Source: Caprimulgus europaeus (lineage: Eukaryota; Chordata; Aves; Caprimulgiformes; Caprimulgidae). From it: DNA of 64,000 nucleotides. This document shows, in pieces, positions 1-11,898 of this stretch. The DNA lies in NCBI GenBank assembly GCA_907165065.1, contig OU015529.1:5629054-5693053 (forward strand), in the 5' to 3' direction. The notes beneath the pieces were generated by a model. The model was not told the origin of the DNA, did no database searches, and saw only the letters and a list, made by a program, of their open reading frames with translations. Numbering within the stretch: the stretch's first letter is position 1; every line of letters starts with the position of its first letter. The position numbers were made by a program, and so were the translations under genes.

Positions 1-1218
1 GTTCTAGTGTTGGTAACGTTCTATGTATTTCTTCTGCCTGTTTATGGCAGTTCTGTACATGGACCTTTTTCTCAGGTCCAGGACAGTACTTCCCCCATGC
101 TGTTCCCAGTATTCTTTTTCTGAAGTGGTGGAAGACTATAATCCTGTTTAGTAAGTGGATCTGTGTTTATAACATACAAAAAGCCACTAATGTAATCAAT
201 TGCAAGGATTTATTTATCATATCTACAAGTTACTTGTTTGTCATTTTTTTCTGCCTAGTTGATGGTTATTTGTCAAATGGGTCAAGCTATAAGGAAAAAA
301 AAAATGAAAGCATTAAAGCTTGGAAAAACTGAAAAGGGGAGACTTATAATGAACAGAGGTAGGCTGAGCATATTTTGATTGAGCAAGTGTTGTTTCCCTG
401 TGTTATCAGTGAAAGATCGGTTGGAACACAAGTTAGAGAGCTGATCAGCAGATCAAGAGGATCATAATTTTGCAAACAAATTGTATGAATGGCAGTTTGT
501 CCAGCTTTTTACTTTATTTGTCATAAGAAATCTAATAATTCATAATATAGCTGTGTCATAATTCATGCATGGAGGAATGGAAAATACAGTTTGGAATCTG
601 GTTGTTTTTTTTTTTTTAATTTAGCATTTTGTTATATTTCTGGGAGAAAATGTGTAGATTAATGTATAGAAGGATGATCACAGAATAAAACAGAAGAGTG
701 AACTTTTTGTGTCTTGTATAATCCCAAGAGGCAGAAATACTTTGATAATTGAACCAAGTGCTGGTGCCAGACAGTGCTGGTGGAGGTGACTTTCTCTACA
801 GATGTACCACAGACTGTTACTCTGGTTTTACTTCAAGAAACAGAGGAGAACATGGAAGTGACCAGGTAGTACTTTATGCTTTAGCTTTGTAAAATTAACA
901 GTCCAAAGGTCTGAAACCAAGGTAGAAACACGGCAGAAAGAAACAAGATAGAAACAATAACTAGATCTGAGGGGATAAGCTGGCTCTTCAGGTGAGAACA
1001 TTTGATTTAAGGGAGCTTAGTAATAGATCTGACTTGTCTCCTGCTTTGCTAAGAGCAATCCATATTTGCAAATGATTTAACTCTTGCTCAACAGCAAAAA
1101 TACCTGTGTTTCTGTGTAAGAAATTCAGGGAGGGCTTTGTGGAATACAAATCATCAGGAAGGTGCTATGACTCAACTCTAGCTCAGCTTCAGGGTGATTA
1201 ACAAAGTTATGTGGAAAT

Positions 1219-1220
1219 AC

Positions 1221-1272
<52 letters not shown>
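1219..1272. repeat. (AT)n microsatellite
   Basis: An interrupted AT repeat, pure from about 1235 to 1270 (around 18 dinucleotides) and preceded by imperfect ATGTAT/ATACAT units. A simple repeat in intron, likely length-polymorphic. Confidence 0.9.
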
Positions 1273-1274
<2 letters not shown>

Positions 1275-3042
1275 GTTTCAGAACATTTTGCCACATTTTA
1301 TGTTTCATATGAAGTGTCAAAATGTATTTCTTGCTATTTAAATGATAGATACAGATGTGGTACTGTGTAGCTCTGGAAGCAAAGATTTTAAATAAAAAGA
1401 ATACAGTGAAAACATTTCTTCTTGGCCCTTTAATTCCAAGAAGGAAATGTTTTGATCCCGATGATGTAATAAATGGCTAATTTGGGGAGAATAGTGGCTA
1501 TGTCTATCAGTTCTTAATGGAGTATAATCTCACTAGAGGCATTATGACCCAATGTTCTCTTTTTTAAAATGCTTCTTGAAGTCAGTTATAGAAGCTGTCA
1601 GCATACTGTATACACACACACATATATATGTATTTAAAAGTCCTCAGCTAGTTTAGTTTGTTAGCTATATTCAGTTCTCATGCTAAAAAAAAATCAGTGT
1701 CTGTCGTTCCAAACTGAGTTTTACATATAAGTATGTTACGTGAAAATAAGCATTTTTTTTCTTCCTGCCTCTTCTGTAGTGAATTTAATGATTGATCTGG
1801 GTGGTTTAAAACACTAGTACAATACACCTAGTCTGTTGATGGGATTTTGAGGCTATAAGTCTTTTTACAGTAGTCTTTGTCTTTAAGAAACAGGGCTGAG
1901 GTGTAACTGAAACAAGCTATGTGTCAGCTACACAAGTTAGAAAACATTTCCATAAAAGATCATAAAAATTCTACAGTAGTTTCCAGAAAGAGCCAGAGTG
2001 AACAGTTTATTGCTGTTTAGACCTTCTGAAGCAAAGTTTTATTTAACTTTTCATGAGTGTTTTATAATGACAAACTTGTAGAAAAACAGTATGTGTTTCA
2101 GTTCCCTCTGCAAAGCTAGCTGGACACTCTCTTTGCTTTGTGCTTAACTAAATATTTGTCTTGGAAGAAAAGAATTTCACAACACACAAAAGATACACTG
2201 TTTGAAAAGGTGCAAAAGATTACTGAAATAGGTATAGTGGATTTTTATTTTTTTTTCTTCTTTCCCAGTTTTTATTTTTAATTGCCTCCCAGAAATCCAC
2301 TTGAACTAATAGAGAAAACTGAGTGAGTAGTCTGGGAAATGCCAAGGAGCACGTTCCGATCAATCCCAAAGCTGCTATCAGCAGCCAGTTGCAATCTTTT
2401 AGGTCTCTCTGACCTAGTTTCCTCCTTTTTTTTTTTAATCTTCTAAGTGAGACAATGCTAAAAAAAATAAGAAAAAAAATCAATAGCCTTTGTGGTTATT
2501 TTTAACCTGCCTTGCTTCTGCAATGCTCTTGAATTAGTTCTTTTATTGTTCTGGACTAACCTGACTGGCTCACGAAGGTGGGCTGCTGCTGCTGCGGCGG
2601 AACGGCTCGCTGCAGTGAATTTGTGTTTCACATCTCTGATACTGCTGACTTACAGACTTAAAGTAGTGCTTCTCCATCAGCCTGATTCCTTCTGTTTACT
2701 TCTGCAGCCCTCGTGACAATACTGTTGTGAGTTCATGAATTTTACTCTTGAAATGCTTCTAAAAGCCAAAGAATTTAGGCATCTGGACAATTAAATAATT
2801 TGTCCATGGTCATATCAATTGAGATACTTTTTGCATCACAGTTTACATTGTTCTTCCTGATTTAGACACTAACTTTTCTATGTAAATCCATAAAAAATAA
2901 TAAAAAACCCCCAACCTACTCTGAGTGACGAATCTCTCTTATTTTGAGAGTAATTTTCTTCTGAGCAGACAAAGCTGCAGTGACTTTTCTCATGGAGGGA
3001 ACTGAAGTTGTAATTCTGAAATGTATGTTCTGTCCCATCAAC

Positions 3043-3270
3043 AAACTTAAGGAAAACACTTCTTTACTGTGAGGGTGCCAGAGCCCTGGGACAGGCTGCC
3101 CAGAGAGGGTGTGGAGTCTCCATCTCTGGAGATGTTCAAACCCACCTGGACACTTTCCTGTGCAACCAGGTGTAGGGAACCTGCTTTGGCAGGGGGGTTG
3201 GACTGGATGATCTCCTGAGGTCCCTTCCAACCCCACCATTCTGGGATTCTGTAATTCTATTTCATTCTAT
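3043..3270 (+). mobile_element. CR1 LINE, 5'-truncated 3' end
   Basis: The last coding part and 3' UTR of a CR1 non-LTR retrotransposon, in sense orientation. The conserved coding signal for the segment around TFLCN is visible near 3145-3165, and the conserved 3' motif GGACTGGATGATCTC followed by GAGGTCCCTTCCAACCC is at about 3200-3235. The ATTCT-type 8-bp tail is degenerate. Indels have broken the frame. Compared with the copies at 19.0, 23.9 and 39.9 kb it is the more diverged, so probably an older insertion of a related subfamily. Confidence 0.9.
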
Positions 3271-4410
3271 TTATTATAACTATTTCATTAATCCGATTCT
3301 TGTACTGAAAACTACATTTGAGATCTGTATTTAAACTTTAAATCCTCTCCTTATGTACTATGGTTTGAAGGCTTTTTCTTCACCTTTGGGTCTGTGGATA
3401 TGTTTGAAACTATATTTTGTTAGCATTCTTGTATTTTATTTATAAATCACTGTTGTAAGTGCTAAGTAGAGCCAGCCCACAAATAAATCTCTGATTCCTC
3501 TGCTAACTTAGCTTAAGCATGTTGCCCACTTTAAGGATAGCAGGATAGCTTGGCACCATCTTTCTGTGTAAACATGCTACGTGTTGTCCCATTTTGCCCA
3601 TTTTTACAGACAGTTACCAAATTTTGTTCATTTTCCAGCTTAATTTCAATCTCTTTTCCTAGCAAGTTTATTTCTTTTTTTTTTTTTAGATGATTCATTT
3701 AATAGCTTCTTGCCTTACTGCAATTTTGACTTATTTTTTATTGTTTATTTTTTTATTTTTTATGCCACAGCTTTCTGATTAACATTGATTCTAGTCTGTT
3801 TTGGCTAGAGAAGATTATTTCAATTAAAATATGGCAGCCCAATGCACAAAATAAATCTTAACACATTTCCTAGGACAAAGTGTGATTATGACTACTACAG
3901 ACCAAGTTCTTTAAAAAATAAACTGCCTTAGAAACAGTTGTTGTTGATGAACAAGAAGTTAATATTTGAGAGCTAAAAGCTATTTATTCTGAACTTGTAA
4001 GAAGTGCCCATGTCTTGGAAGTAATAGAGCTGAAAAAGGGGATGTCACTGCTGTCTGTGGTGGTGGCAGGGTGCCCTACACGGTCATGCAGGGTTTGCAG
4101 GGAGCCAAGAGGAGCTGGATAAAGTAGGAAAAGAATCTGACCTCGAAAGTAGCTTCTAGAGAAGAAAACCCCAGTTTTAGCTCTTTGTTTCTCTGATTCC
4201 TAATTGCACTACCTGAGGAGGAAAAATTCTTTATAAGGTGAATATATAGGGAAGATGCCAGGAGCCCTGTAGAAGGAATGCCATCTTTTCATGGCTGATT
4301 TCTCTAAGATTTCTTTGGACACTTCTAGTTTGCAAGGTGGGGAAGCATCTGTTATGTTGGCCTTGGAAACAGGGAACGGGAGAGAGAATAAACTTGCTTG
4401 ATACACATGA

Positions 4411-4415
4411 AGGTG
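4411..4415. repeat. 5' target-site duplication of the solo LTR
   Basis: AGGTG immediately before the LTR's TG. The identical 5-mer follows its terminal CA at 5050-5054. Confidence 0.8.
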
Positions 4416-5049
4416 TGTCCTGGTTTTTAGCTGAGACAGAGCTGGTTTCTTTTTCAGCAGTTAGAATAGTGCTGTGTTTTGCTTTCAGCCTGGGACTTGT
4501 TATGAGGGAGACACTGAGAACATCCCTGGCACTGAAGGGCTTTGTGTTTGTCCGTCTGCAAGTGCAAGATCTCAGGGGGCTGTGAGGAATATTGCAATGG
4601 ATCAGCTCCATGGGCATTGGGCTCTGCCAAGGGGCTGTTCCATCTCCTGTCCCCCATGGGCAGGAGATCCATGAGGGGCTCTTCCTCTCTGGCTCTCTCT
4701 GGCTCTGGCTCGGGCTCTGGCTCTCCCGGGATTGCGGTTTCGGGTCGGGATTGTCGCTGCTCCAGGATCGTTCTCTGGGAACGGGCCGGGCTGGGTCGGC
4801 GGGTGGTGAGCAATGGCACTGGGTATCGCTCATTTGTATATTTTACTACTATTATTATCATAATTACTATTTTACTATCAGTATTATTTTAATTTTTATT
4901 TTATTTCCATGATTAAACTGTTCTCATTTCACCCTACCAGTCTCCTTCCCCTTGACCCCAATCCTCTCCCCTATCCTCTGGAGGTAGGGGGGCACTGGTG
5001 AATGGCTGTGTTGGCTGCTGGCCAAGGGCAGCCCAGTGAAACTATCACA
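4416..5049 (+). mobile_element. Solo LTR of an avian ERVL-like endogenous retrovirus
   Basis: A 634-bp element beginning TGTCCTGGTTTTTAGCTGAG and ending in ATCACA, so it has the canonical TG...CA termini. It is flanked by a perfect 5-bp direct repeat AGGTG at 4411-4415 and 5050-5054, the target-site duplication length usual for class III (ERVL) elements. Other avian-LTR hallmarks are a GGTGGTGAGCAA stretch near 4802, an ATTATT-rich tract, ATTAAA at 4912-4917 as a likely polyadenylation signal, and a pyrimidine-rich 3' part. No internal retroviral genes, primer-binding site or second LTR follow, so this is a solo LTR left by LTR-LTR recombination. The several open frames inside it are incidental. 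The family name is from memory of avian LTRs, not a search. Confidence 0.85.
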
Positions 5050-5054
5050 AGGTG
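5050..5054. repeat. 3' target-site duplication of the solo LTR
   Basis: AGGTG immediately after the LTR's terminal CA, matching 4411-4415 exactly. Confidence 0.8.
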
Positions 5055-6454
5055 ATACACTGGAGCTGTGGGTTGTATGACCTATCTACTGTATGGAAAC
5101 TCAAAACATTTTTTTTTTATTTTATTATAAGCCTGGCACCTTTATGAAAAACAAAACAAAAAAGCCAACCAACACCCTTGGTTTATTTTAATCCCATTCA
5201 GAGATTGATTTTTTTGTTTGTTTTAAAAAAAGCCTTTATCCATTCCTCCCCCCTTCTTTACTCAAAGGACAAGGGCAAATACTCAGTTTTCCTTGACAGC
5301 GAACTGCAAATATGAGCAAACTCTCACACTGTCAAAGGGAAAATTATAAATGAATGCCTTTCTATGATGCCTACACACTGAAGATCTCAGATAGTTTTAC
5401 AGTTACTGATGATGACAGCTCAAAGCTGTTTTTTCCTCAGGAGGCTGTGATGTCATTGTGTGACATCACTAACCCTAGCTTTCAGAAAGTTACTGAGCTA
5501 CCAGGTGAAACCCTTTCTGGTTTAGCATCCAAAGCATCTGAGTATCTTCCCCCACTTGAAAAAGGCAGCAGGTGTTAGCACTCTAGTTTTATTACACCTT
5601 TTTAAAGCTGTGCATGTGCTTTTACTCCAGGAAGTAGCTCTTGGTTGAACCAAACTGTCCTTTTATTTTTCTGCCTTTTTCCCCCCTTTGATTTAATTCT
5701 CAGTGATGTGTTTCTCTCTTTTAGTTTTATTAATTATGTAAAACTTAATTCCCGTTGTTCTTTTGGTTCTTTCTGGCACTTGTAATTAGTTTACACCATA
5801 GTAAAAATGTTGTGGATTTCATATATATGTTATATAGTTTTTAAAAGACTAAAGTTTATAGAATTCAGTTTGAAATTAAAATTAGAAAAGCATGACTTTG
5901 TGAAAGGAAGTTTAATTGTGCTTGTGTGACAGATTGAGTTGTTTTACGTGCCACACTAGCTTTTGGCTGTATTTCTTTTAGGGTTTATTGACTCATTTTT
6001 GAATTGTGTTCATAATAATTTTGTGGTATTAAATGAGTTTGTCAATTTAGAAACTGAATCTTGCATTTACTTCAGTTTAAATAAATGTATAGACTAGGTA
6101 TATTCCTAGGTTATGATGAAAGTGCTGTGGATTTGGGTGTGGGAGGGGAGAGTAAGAGTTGAGAAGATAACAGCAGAGGTCAATGGATCTAAAATATTTA
6201 CTAAATTTTCTAGCTCTTTGTGTCAATTAAATTCTTCCTTAAAAAAAAAAATTGGGTTTTTGGGTAATTGTTTCTTAAATGACTTCTGGGGAAGATTCTC
6301 CATCTTCTGAAGAGTTCTAGGACTTGATTAAGAAAATTATTGAACCTGAGAACTTTAGCAAATGTCTACAGGTGAAATAATATGTAACTGGCAATGTTTT
6401 TTTGCCATAAGACTGTGATACAGATTCAAGTGCAGTTAAGAATTTTTTCTAGCC

Positions 6455-6571
6455 AGCAGTACAGGTAGTGGGAGCAGTACAGGTAGTGGGAGCAGTACAG
6501 GTAGTTGGAGCAGTACAGGTAGTTGGAGCAGTACAGGTAGTTGCAGCAGTACAGGTAGTTGTAGCAGTACA
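6455..6571. repeat. 18-bp minisatellite, 6.5 copies
   Basis: Six full units of AGCAGTACAGGTAGTKGN plus a half unit, head to tail. The first 15 bases are invariant. The last three drift along the array: GGG, GGG, TGG, TGG, TGC, TGT. The unit is a multiple of three, but there is no supporting coding context. Lies in intron. Confidence 0.95.
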
Positions 6572-8592
6572 GACTCCCTAGCAAGGAGCAGTTGTGCTCA
6601 GGTACATTTCAGAAGTGCCCCCTCACCCTCAAAACCCAGGGATTGTACAGCAGGGTCTGGAGAATTGATAAAACTATTTGAAAAGTGTCGTTGGCTCAGT
6701 TTTCTCACCCATAGGGTTTAACTTGTGCTATAAAGCTAAAGTTACAGATTAAGAACTCTTGGGGGTCTTCTGACATGAAAATTACTAACACATGGCTTAT
6801 TTTTTCTGCACATTCTAAAACCACTAGCTGTAAGGACTGATGGAGCACAGTGTAGGAATTTGTAACTCTCTGTTCTTTTTTTATGGGAACATAACTCAAT
6901 AATTCAAATTCTGAATTACTTTTATTTTTCTCTTTATTATTTTGGGTTTTTTTTCCTCTTGTTCTCTCTCCCTATCCACCAAATTAAAAAGAATCTGAAT
7001 TAAGTTATCGCAGTCATTCGTTTTTCCAAACTCTGGGTAATTTAGAATGTTAGTGACTAGATCTGAAATGATTAATTATGGGAAATGCACAATCTCCTGT
7101 CTTCACCAGCACCTTATAAAAATTCAATGTTCTTCCATAAAGTCTGTGTCCAAAGGTTTGGACTGTAGATCAGCTGTTGCTATGTGTTTGAGGGGAAAAG
7201 TCTGAAATATGACTTCTGCAAAGTCTTGATTCTTGTAGCCTTCACAGATGATCTTTCGTAGAGACTCAGAGGTTAAGGTTATGTTCACTTTGAGCTACAA
7301 TGGTCCAGTTAATGTTTGCAGATTGATAAATATATCTATCAGAAGCTGTGCTGTGTTTTTATTTCTAAAATCTGCTTTACACCACCTTCTGAAGAAAAAA
7401 GAAAGTTGTAATTGCTTAGGCTGTGTATGGAAGGCTGTCCTAAGTCAGCAATTTACAATATTGGCATTTTTTAATTGTTGCCTTCCTTAATTTCCTCTCT
7501 TTCCCTGGGAAAAATGGGTAACTGACAAGTAATCAACCTGATTTTTTATATTCCCTTTTAAATAGAATAATCTTCTCTAATCTCAGAAATTCATGGAACT
7601 CTTGACAACATCTTTACAACAGTCATTTTTTTGCAGGTGTTCATATATATATTCTGTTTATCAAGCTTTTAATTAGAAGTTCCTCTTTACTATTACTTTG
7701 CAATTTGGGAACAGCTGACTGGTTAAATCATCCAGCTATTTAAAGATGGGGAATTAAATCATGTAACATGTACTAGGTTTTTAACAAAGGAATGTTTTGG
7801 GATTAAATACATACCAGAAATTTGTAACATGTTTAGTGTGGAATCCACTAATAAGGAAGTATTGGTATCAAATAAGTCAATGATGATAAATAATGAACTA
7901 TTGCATTTTATTACTCTTAAAATCTTGAACAAGCTTCAGATCATTAAAACCTTAACTTTTTAATTGATTATCTGCAGCATCATTTTGTATTGAGTAAAGA
8001 ATCTAGATGTGAAAATGCTTGCACTTTCAGGAAGTTAATTTTGGTTTTTGTTTTTTTTCTTTTCTTCTTCCTTTTCTTTAGACTTAAAATGGGCTTGCTT
8101 ATGATTTTGAATGTTAATAGACTTAATCAATTTATATTAAGAGATGTGAGGGCCCTAACCCCTTTGCTTTAGTGATGGGGCAGGTATCAATGGAATGGTG
8201 GGAAAAGACTCCCTGATGCAGGCAGTCACAGAGAAGAGTAATGTGTCATTTAAAATAAAGGACACCAGAAACAAGCCTGTATTGCAAGGTGATAATTCTG
8301 GCCCATCACATTTAAAAAATCTTATTCTGTTTTATAAAAGGGAAGCACTTGGAGTAGTTAATCATTCTATCTATTTGTACTTCTAAACAAAATAGAATGT
8401 GGGAGTTTGTTGATGGAAATTTTATTTTAACTCTTAAAATTCGATTGTGTTTTTCAAAGACATTGTTTTGAAGGAGTGTATTTGACTGTTAATGTCTCCT
8501 GAAGTACTGCTAATATTTTTCTTCTTTTTCTGCTTTGCATATTTGGACTGTCTTCTTGGTCACATATTTCTGATGAATCTACCCCGCTGCAG

Positions 8593-8625
8593 TTCACACG
8601 GTTCCTCTGTGATTCTCCTCTGGAG
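8593..8625 (+). CDS. ATE1: ATE1 microexon (33 nt, 11 codons)
   Basis: Encodes FTRFLCDSPLE, matching the mammalian ATE1 segment FTRFLCSSPLE at roughly residues 315-325 of the ~518-residue protein (from memory). The acceptor is CTGCAG at 8587-8592 and the donor is GTAGGA at 8626. No other AG occurs between 8505 and 8590, and a good branch-point candidate CTGAT sits about 20 nt upstream (A at 8573), so this acceptor is well determined. In-frame sequence before the acceptor does not resemble ATE1, which limits the exon to 33 nt. Both ends are phase 0, so skipping would remove 11 residues without shifting the frame. It lies just before the C-terminal transferase domain. The following exon continues directly as [10 protein letters not shown], as in the mammalian LEAETPPNGPDC. 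Confidence 0.9.
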
Positions 8626-11131
8626 GTAGGAATTCATTCTGGATGCAAGTTTTGAAATGAATGTATTCTTTCCTCTCCACCCTGTGAACAGCAAACCATT
8701 ATGGTAGAGGTGGTGTAGAGGGTGTCACAGTATTTTTACCATCACTGACTGGTGAGGAAAATAGCACTGTGTTTTCAAAGCAGTCTGAGGATGCCTTTGC
8801 TGGATAATAAGCTACCACTGAATTTCATGTCACTGCATTAAAAGACAGTAGCAGAAAGTGCTGTGTCTTTTCTGTTCTTTATTTATTTCTATGAAATAAA
8901 AGAATATATTACTAAATAACTTGCTATACTTGTATTTGTATACAATCTTGAGTTAAAAGCTTAGGAGAGATGCCTTAGCTTCATTTCAAGTACGTGAACT
9001 GCTGTGGATTTCTTGCACTGTGTGTCTTGTTAGTCTTAAAGAGTTAAGTACTGTGTGACTGTAATGAAATTGTCAGGTTATAGTAATTATGCTGGTAATT
9101 TGATATGTCGCAGTTTGAATGAATCCATGTGTGGAGAGTTTGTTGCTTTTCTCTGCTGAGCCCACTGGCCTTTACATTCCTGAAAGCTGAAGAGTAATAG
9201 AACTCATTAGACTTTATAGGAAAAGGGCTTTTATCACCTCGTCAACTCAAGCAGCAGACTGCCATTATATTCTTAATTTTGTATGGCTACGTAGATGTTG
9301 ATGCACACTTCCCTGCCAGGTTTATACCAGTATTGTTTCTTACAGACACTTTTTATTGACGTTTCCAAGCTTGAATTAAATTTTGTGTGGCACCACTACA
9401 GATGTCTTCAATTAGGTGAAGTTAAATAAAAGGGGTTGTATATCAGAGGCCAAGGGATTCTTGAAATTCTTTATTCTGAAGCAATGGCCACAAGCAAATC
9501 TAGTAGTGTGTAGTCTGTTTACTCTTTTGAACAAAAATAATTTAAAGTAAAATTTAAACCTTACATGATTTCAATTTGTAATTTTTTTTTAGAATTTTTA
9601 ATATTGTTATTAGTTGCAAATAGTTTGAACACCAAAACTCTTCCTGTCGTCTTTATTTCCTCATTTTGTTATTCTGTTTAGTTTCTGTTTTGGCTATGGG
9701 CTCTGGCACAAAAAATGAATGGTTTAAAAACAGATACAGTATGTGGTAGCAGAAAACTTGTCAGTTTTCTAGCAGGAAAGAGGATAATGTATAGAGAACT
9801 GTTTGCTTTGGTTTTCTTCATCCTTTCATTTTAGAAACTACATTTAAACATTTGCCATTTTACCACTTCCTGTGTGTGAACATGACCTTGTTTGGAGAGG
9901 TGTGGTCATAATGGTTCAGTGCAGGAGGGCTGCATGGAGGGGTCTGAACCAAAATCCAAGTGTGGTCTGGTACCAAAGCAAGAGTGTTGGTGGAGGAAGG
10001 GCACAGGGAAAATCCCAACTGCTCAGGGTGGGATGCTGGGTTGTGGTGTTCAGGGAGTCAGGGGCTGTTCTGGGCCAGTGGTGGTTATCAACATCATTAA
10101 TGGTCATCTCTGTGTTTGTCCTTCCTGGGTTGTGCCATGTTGTCTTGATAACAACAGCTGGGAGGAGCCTCAGTACTCAGATGTGCCGTGGCATTATGTA
10201 GTTGAATTATTTCTTTGTTTTGTTTTTTTGTTTGTTTTGTTTTCACATCCTTCTATAATTGCTCTTCAGTCATTTTCACCAATGTTAAACATTAAATTAA
10301 TGATGTCATAGAACTGCTCTGAAAAGCATAATTTTGAATGAATTACTAATTTATGCCCATTCATTAAGATGTTTAATAGCAATATCCTTTTCTCCATGCA
10401 TTTGTGTTCTATGCATTTATGAACATTGGAGATTTCCTCTGCCTTTTTAATCACTTGGTGTTATAGGATCTCAGCTCTTCTTCAACCATCCTGAATACTT
10501 TAAAATTAACTCAGTTTGCTGCAATATTGTTCAGTCTTCAGTGATTCACAAACCAGTATGGAGAACAGAATAGGTCCAGCATGATGGAAAGTGAGCTGCT
10601 TTCCAGTATATAAATGATCTTTTGTTCTCACTTTGTTTGCTTTAATCTGTCTTGAGATACTTTTGAATCCTAAAGAACTGAAAGGGGTTTATGAGTATAG
10701 ATCTTTGCTCTTCAAAAAGCCCATCAGCTTCTGCTTCACTTTTTTTTTTTTTTTATTAATGTCTATTAATTTTTAGGAGACGTAATAACAAGTGATACAG
10801 TCACAGGTCTGTAATTCCCTGGATCACCTTCTGTAGAATGTCATATTTTAGTTACAGTTGATGCACTGCTCAGAGCTAAATCAAAACTCATTTCATTTAC
10901 AGATCTTGACAAATTGCTTTTTTTTTTTTTCTCTTTCTTTTCTTACAGTCATGTAGACATCACCATCATGGCTATAGTTAAAGTCTCTTTCTATTGAAAT
11001 CTCTTGTACCTTCACAGCTTCACTAATCTTTTTAGCATTTTAATCTTACCATCACTGTCCTGTTTAAATAGTTGACACTATACCTCAAATACTGTACTTT
11101 TCCAATAAATTAACAGAAGTTAACTCTGTAG

Positions 11132-11880
11132 ATCATAGAATGGTTTGTGCTGGAAGGGACCTTAAAGATCATCCAGCTCCAACCCCCCTGCCATCAGCAG
11201 GGACACCTTCCACTACACCAGGTTGCTCAAAGCCTCATCCAACCTGGCCTTGAACACTTCCAGGGAGGAGCAGCCACAGCTTCTCTGGGCAACCTGGGCC
11301 AGTGTCTCACCACCCTCACAGCAAAGAATTTCTTCCTCACATCTCATCTAAACCTCACCTCTTCCAGTTTAAAGCCATTTCCCCTTGATCTGTCACTCCC
11401 TGCCCTTGTAAAAAGTCCCTCCCCAGATTTCTTGTAGCCCCTTCAGGTATGGGGACGCTGCTCTAAGGTCTCCCCGGAGCCTTCTCTTCTCCAGGCTGAA
11501 CAGCCCCAACTCTCTCAGCCTGTCCTCACAGCAGAGCTGCTCCTGCCCTTACATCATCCTCGTGGCCTCCCCTGGACTCGTTCTAACAGGTCCGTGTCTG
11601 TCTTGTGTTGATAGCTTCAGAACTGGAGGCAGCACTGCAGGTGGGGTCTCAGGAGAGCGGAGCAGAGGGGCAGAATCCCCTCCCTGGCCCTGCTGGCCAC
11701 GCTGCTCTGGGTGCAGCCCAGGACACGGTTATTGGCCTCTGGGCTGTGAGCGCCCGTTGCTGGCTCACATTGAATTTCTCATTTACCACTACTCCCAAGT
11801 CCTTCTCTTCACAGCTGGCCTAAAGCCACTCATTGCCCAGCCTATATTTGTAATGTCCTACATTTGGTGCAGTGGGTTGA
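11132..11880 (-). mobile_element. CR1 LINE fragment (minus strand)
   Basis: The + strand starts with the reverse complement of the CR1 3' end (ATCATAGAATGGTTTGTGCT, then GGAAGGGACC and GATCATCCAG) and continues through the antisense of the ORF2 C-terminal region. Read on the minus strand, the [13 protein letters not shown] segment is recognisable near 11500-11530. The homology runs to about 11880 and then stops, so the element is 5'-truncated. It closely resembles the copy at 59541-59985, sharing the same antisense text in the 3' UTR and coding part. Indels disrupt the frame. Confidence 0.9.
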
Positions 11881-11898
11881 TTTACCTTGTTTTGATAC

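Larger units (their letters stand above)
1..8592 (+). other. ATE1: ATE1 intron (3' part), upstream of the 33-nt exon
   Basis: AT-rich non-coding sequence. I looked for the preceding ATE1 exon, which should encode the linker ending near TESQ, and did not find it, so this intron probably begins before base 1. It contains an AT microsatellite, a CR1 tail (3043-3270), a solo LTR (4416-5049) and an 18-bp minisatellite (6455-6571). The rest shows only poly-T runs and ordinary intronic sequence. The short open frames here lack homology I recognise. The intron ends in an 86-nt AG-free stretch (8505-8590) before the acceptor. Confidence 0.75.

Noticed and set aside
4231..4912. Several open frames of 66-200 codons on both strands
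   Set aside because: Most of their length lies in the solo LTR or its edge. They are low-complexity (Ser/Pro/Glu or Gly/Ser repeats from GCTCTGGCTCGG-type sequence) and have no splice or family support.
6455..6571. Short direct repeats resembling a CRISPR array or an SSTGSG-coding repeat
   Set aside because: The units are head to tail with no spacers, and the locus is vertebrate intron. No coding context is present.
9892..10311. 139-codon + frame with Cys/Trp/Gly-rich start
   Set aside because: No family recognised, and overlapping frames on both strands are equally open, which suggests base composition rather than coding.
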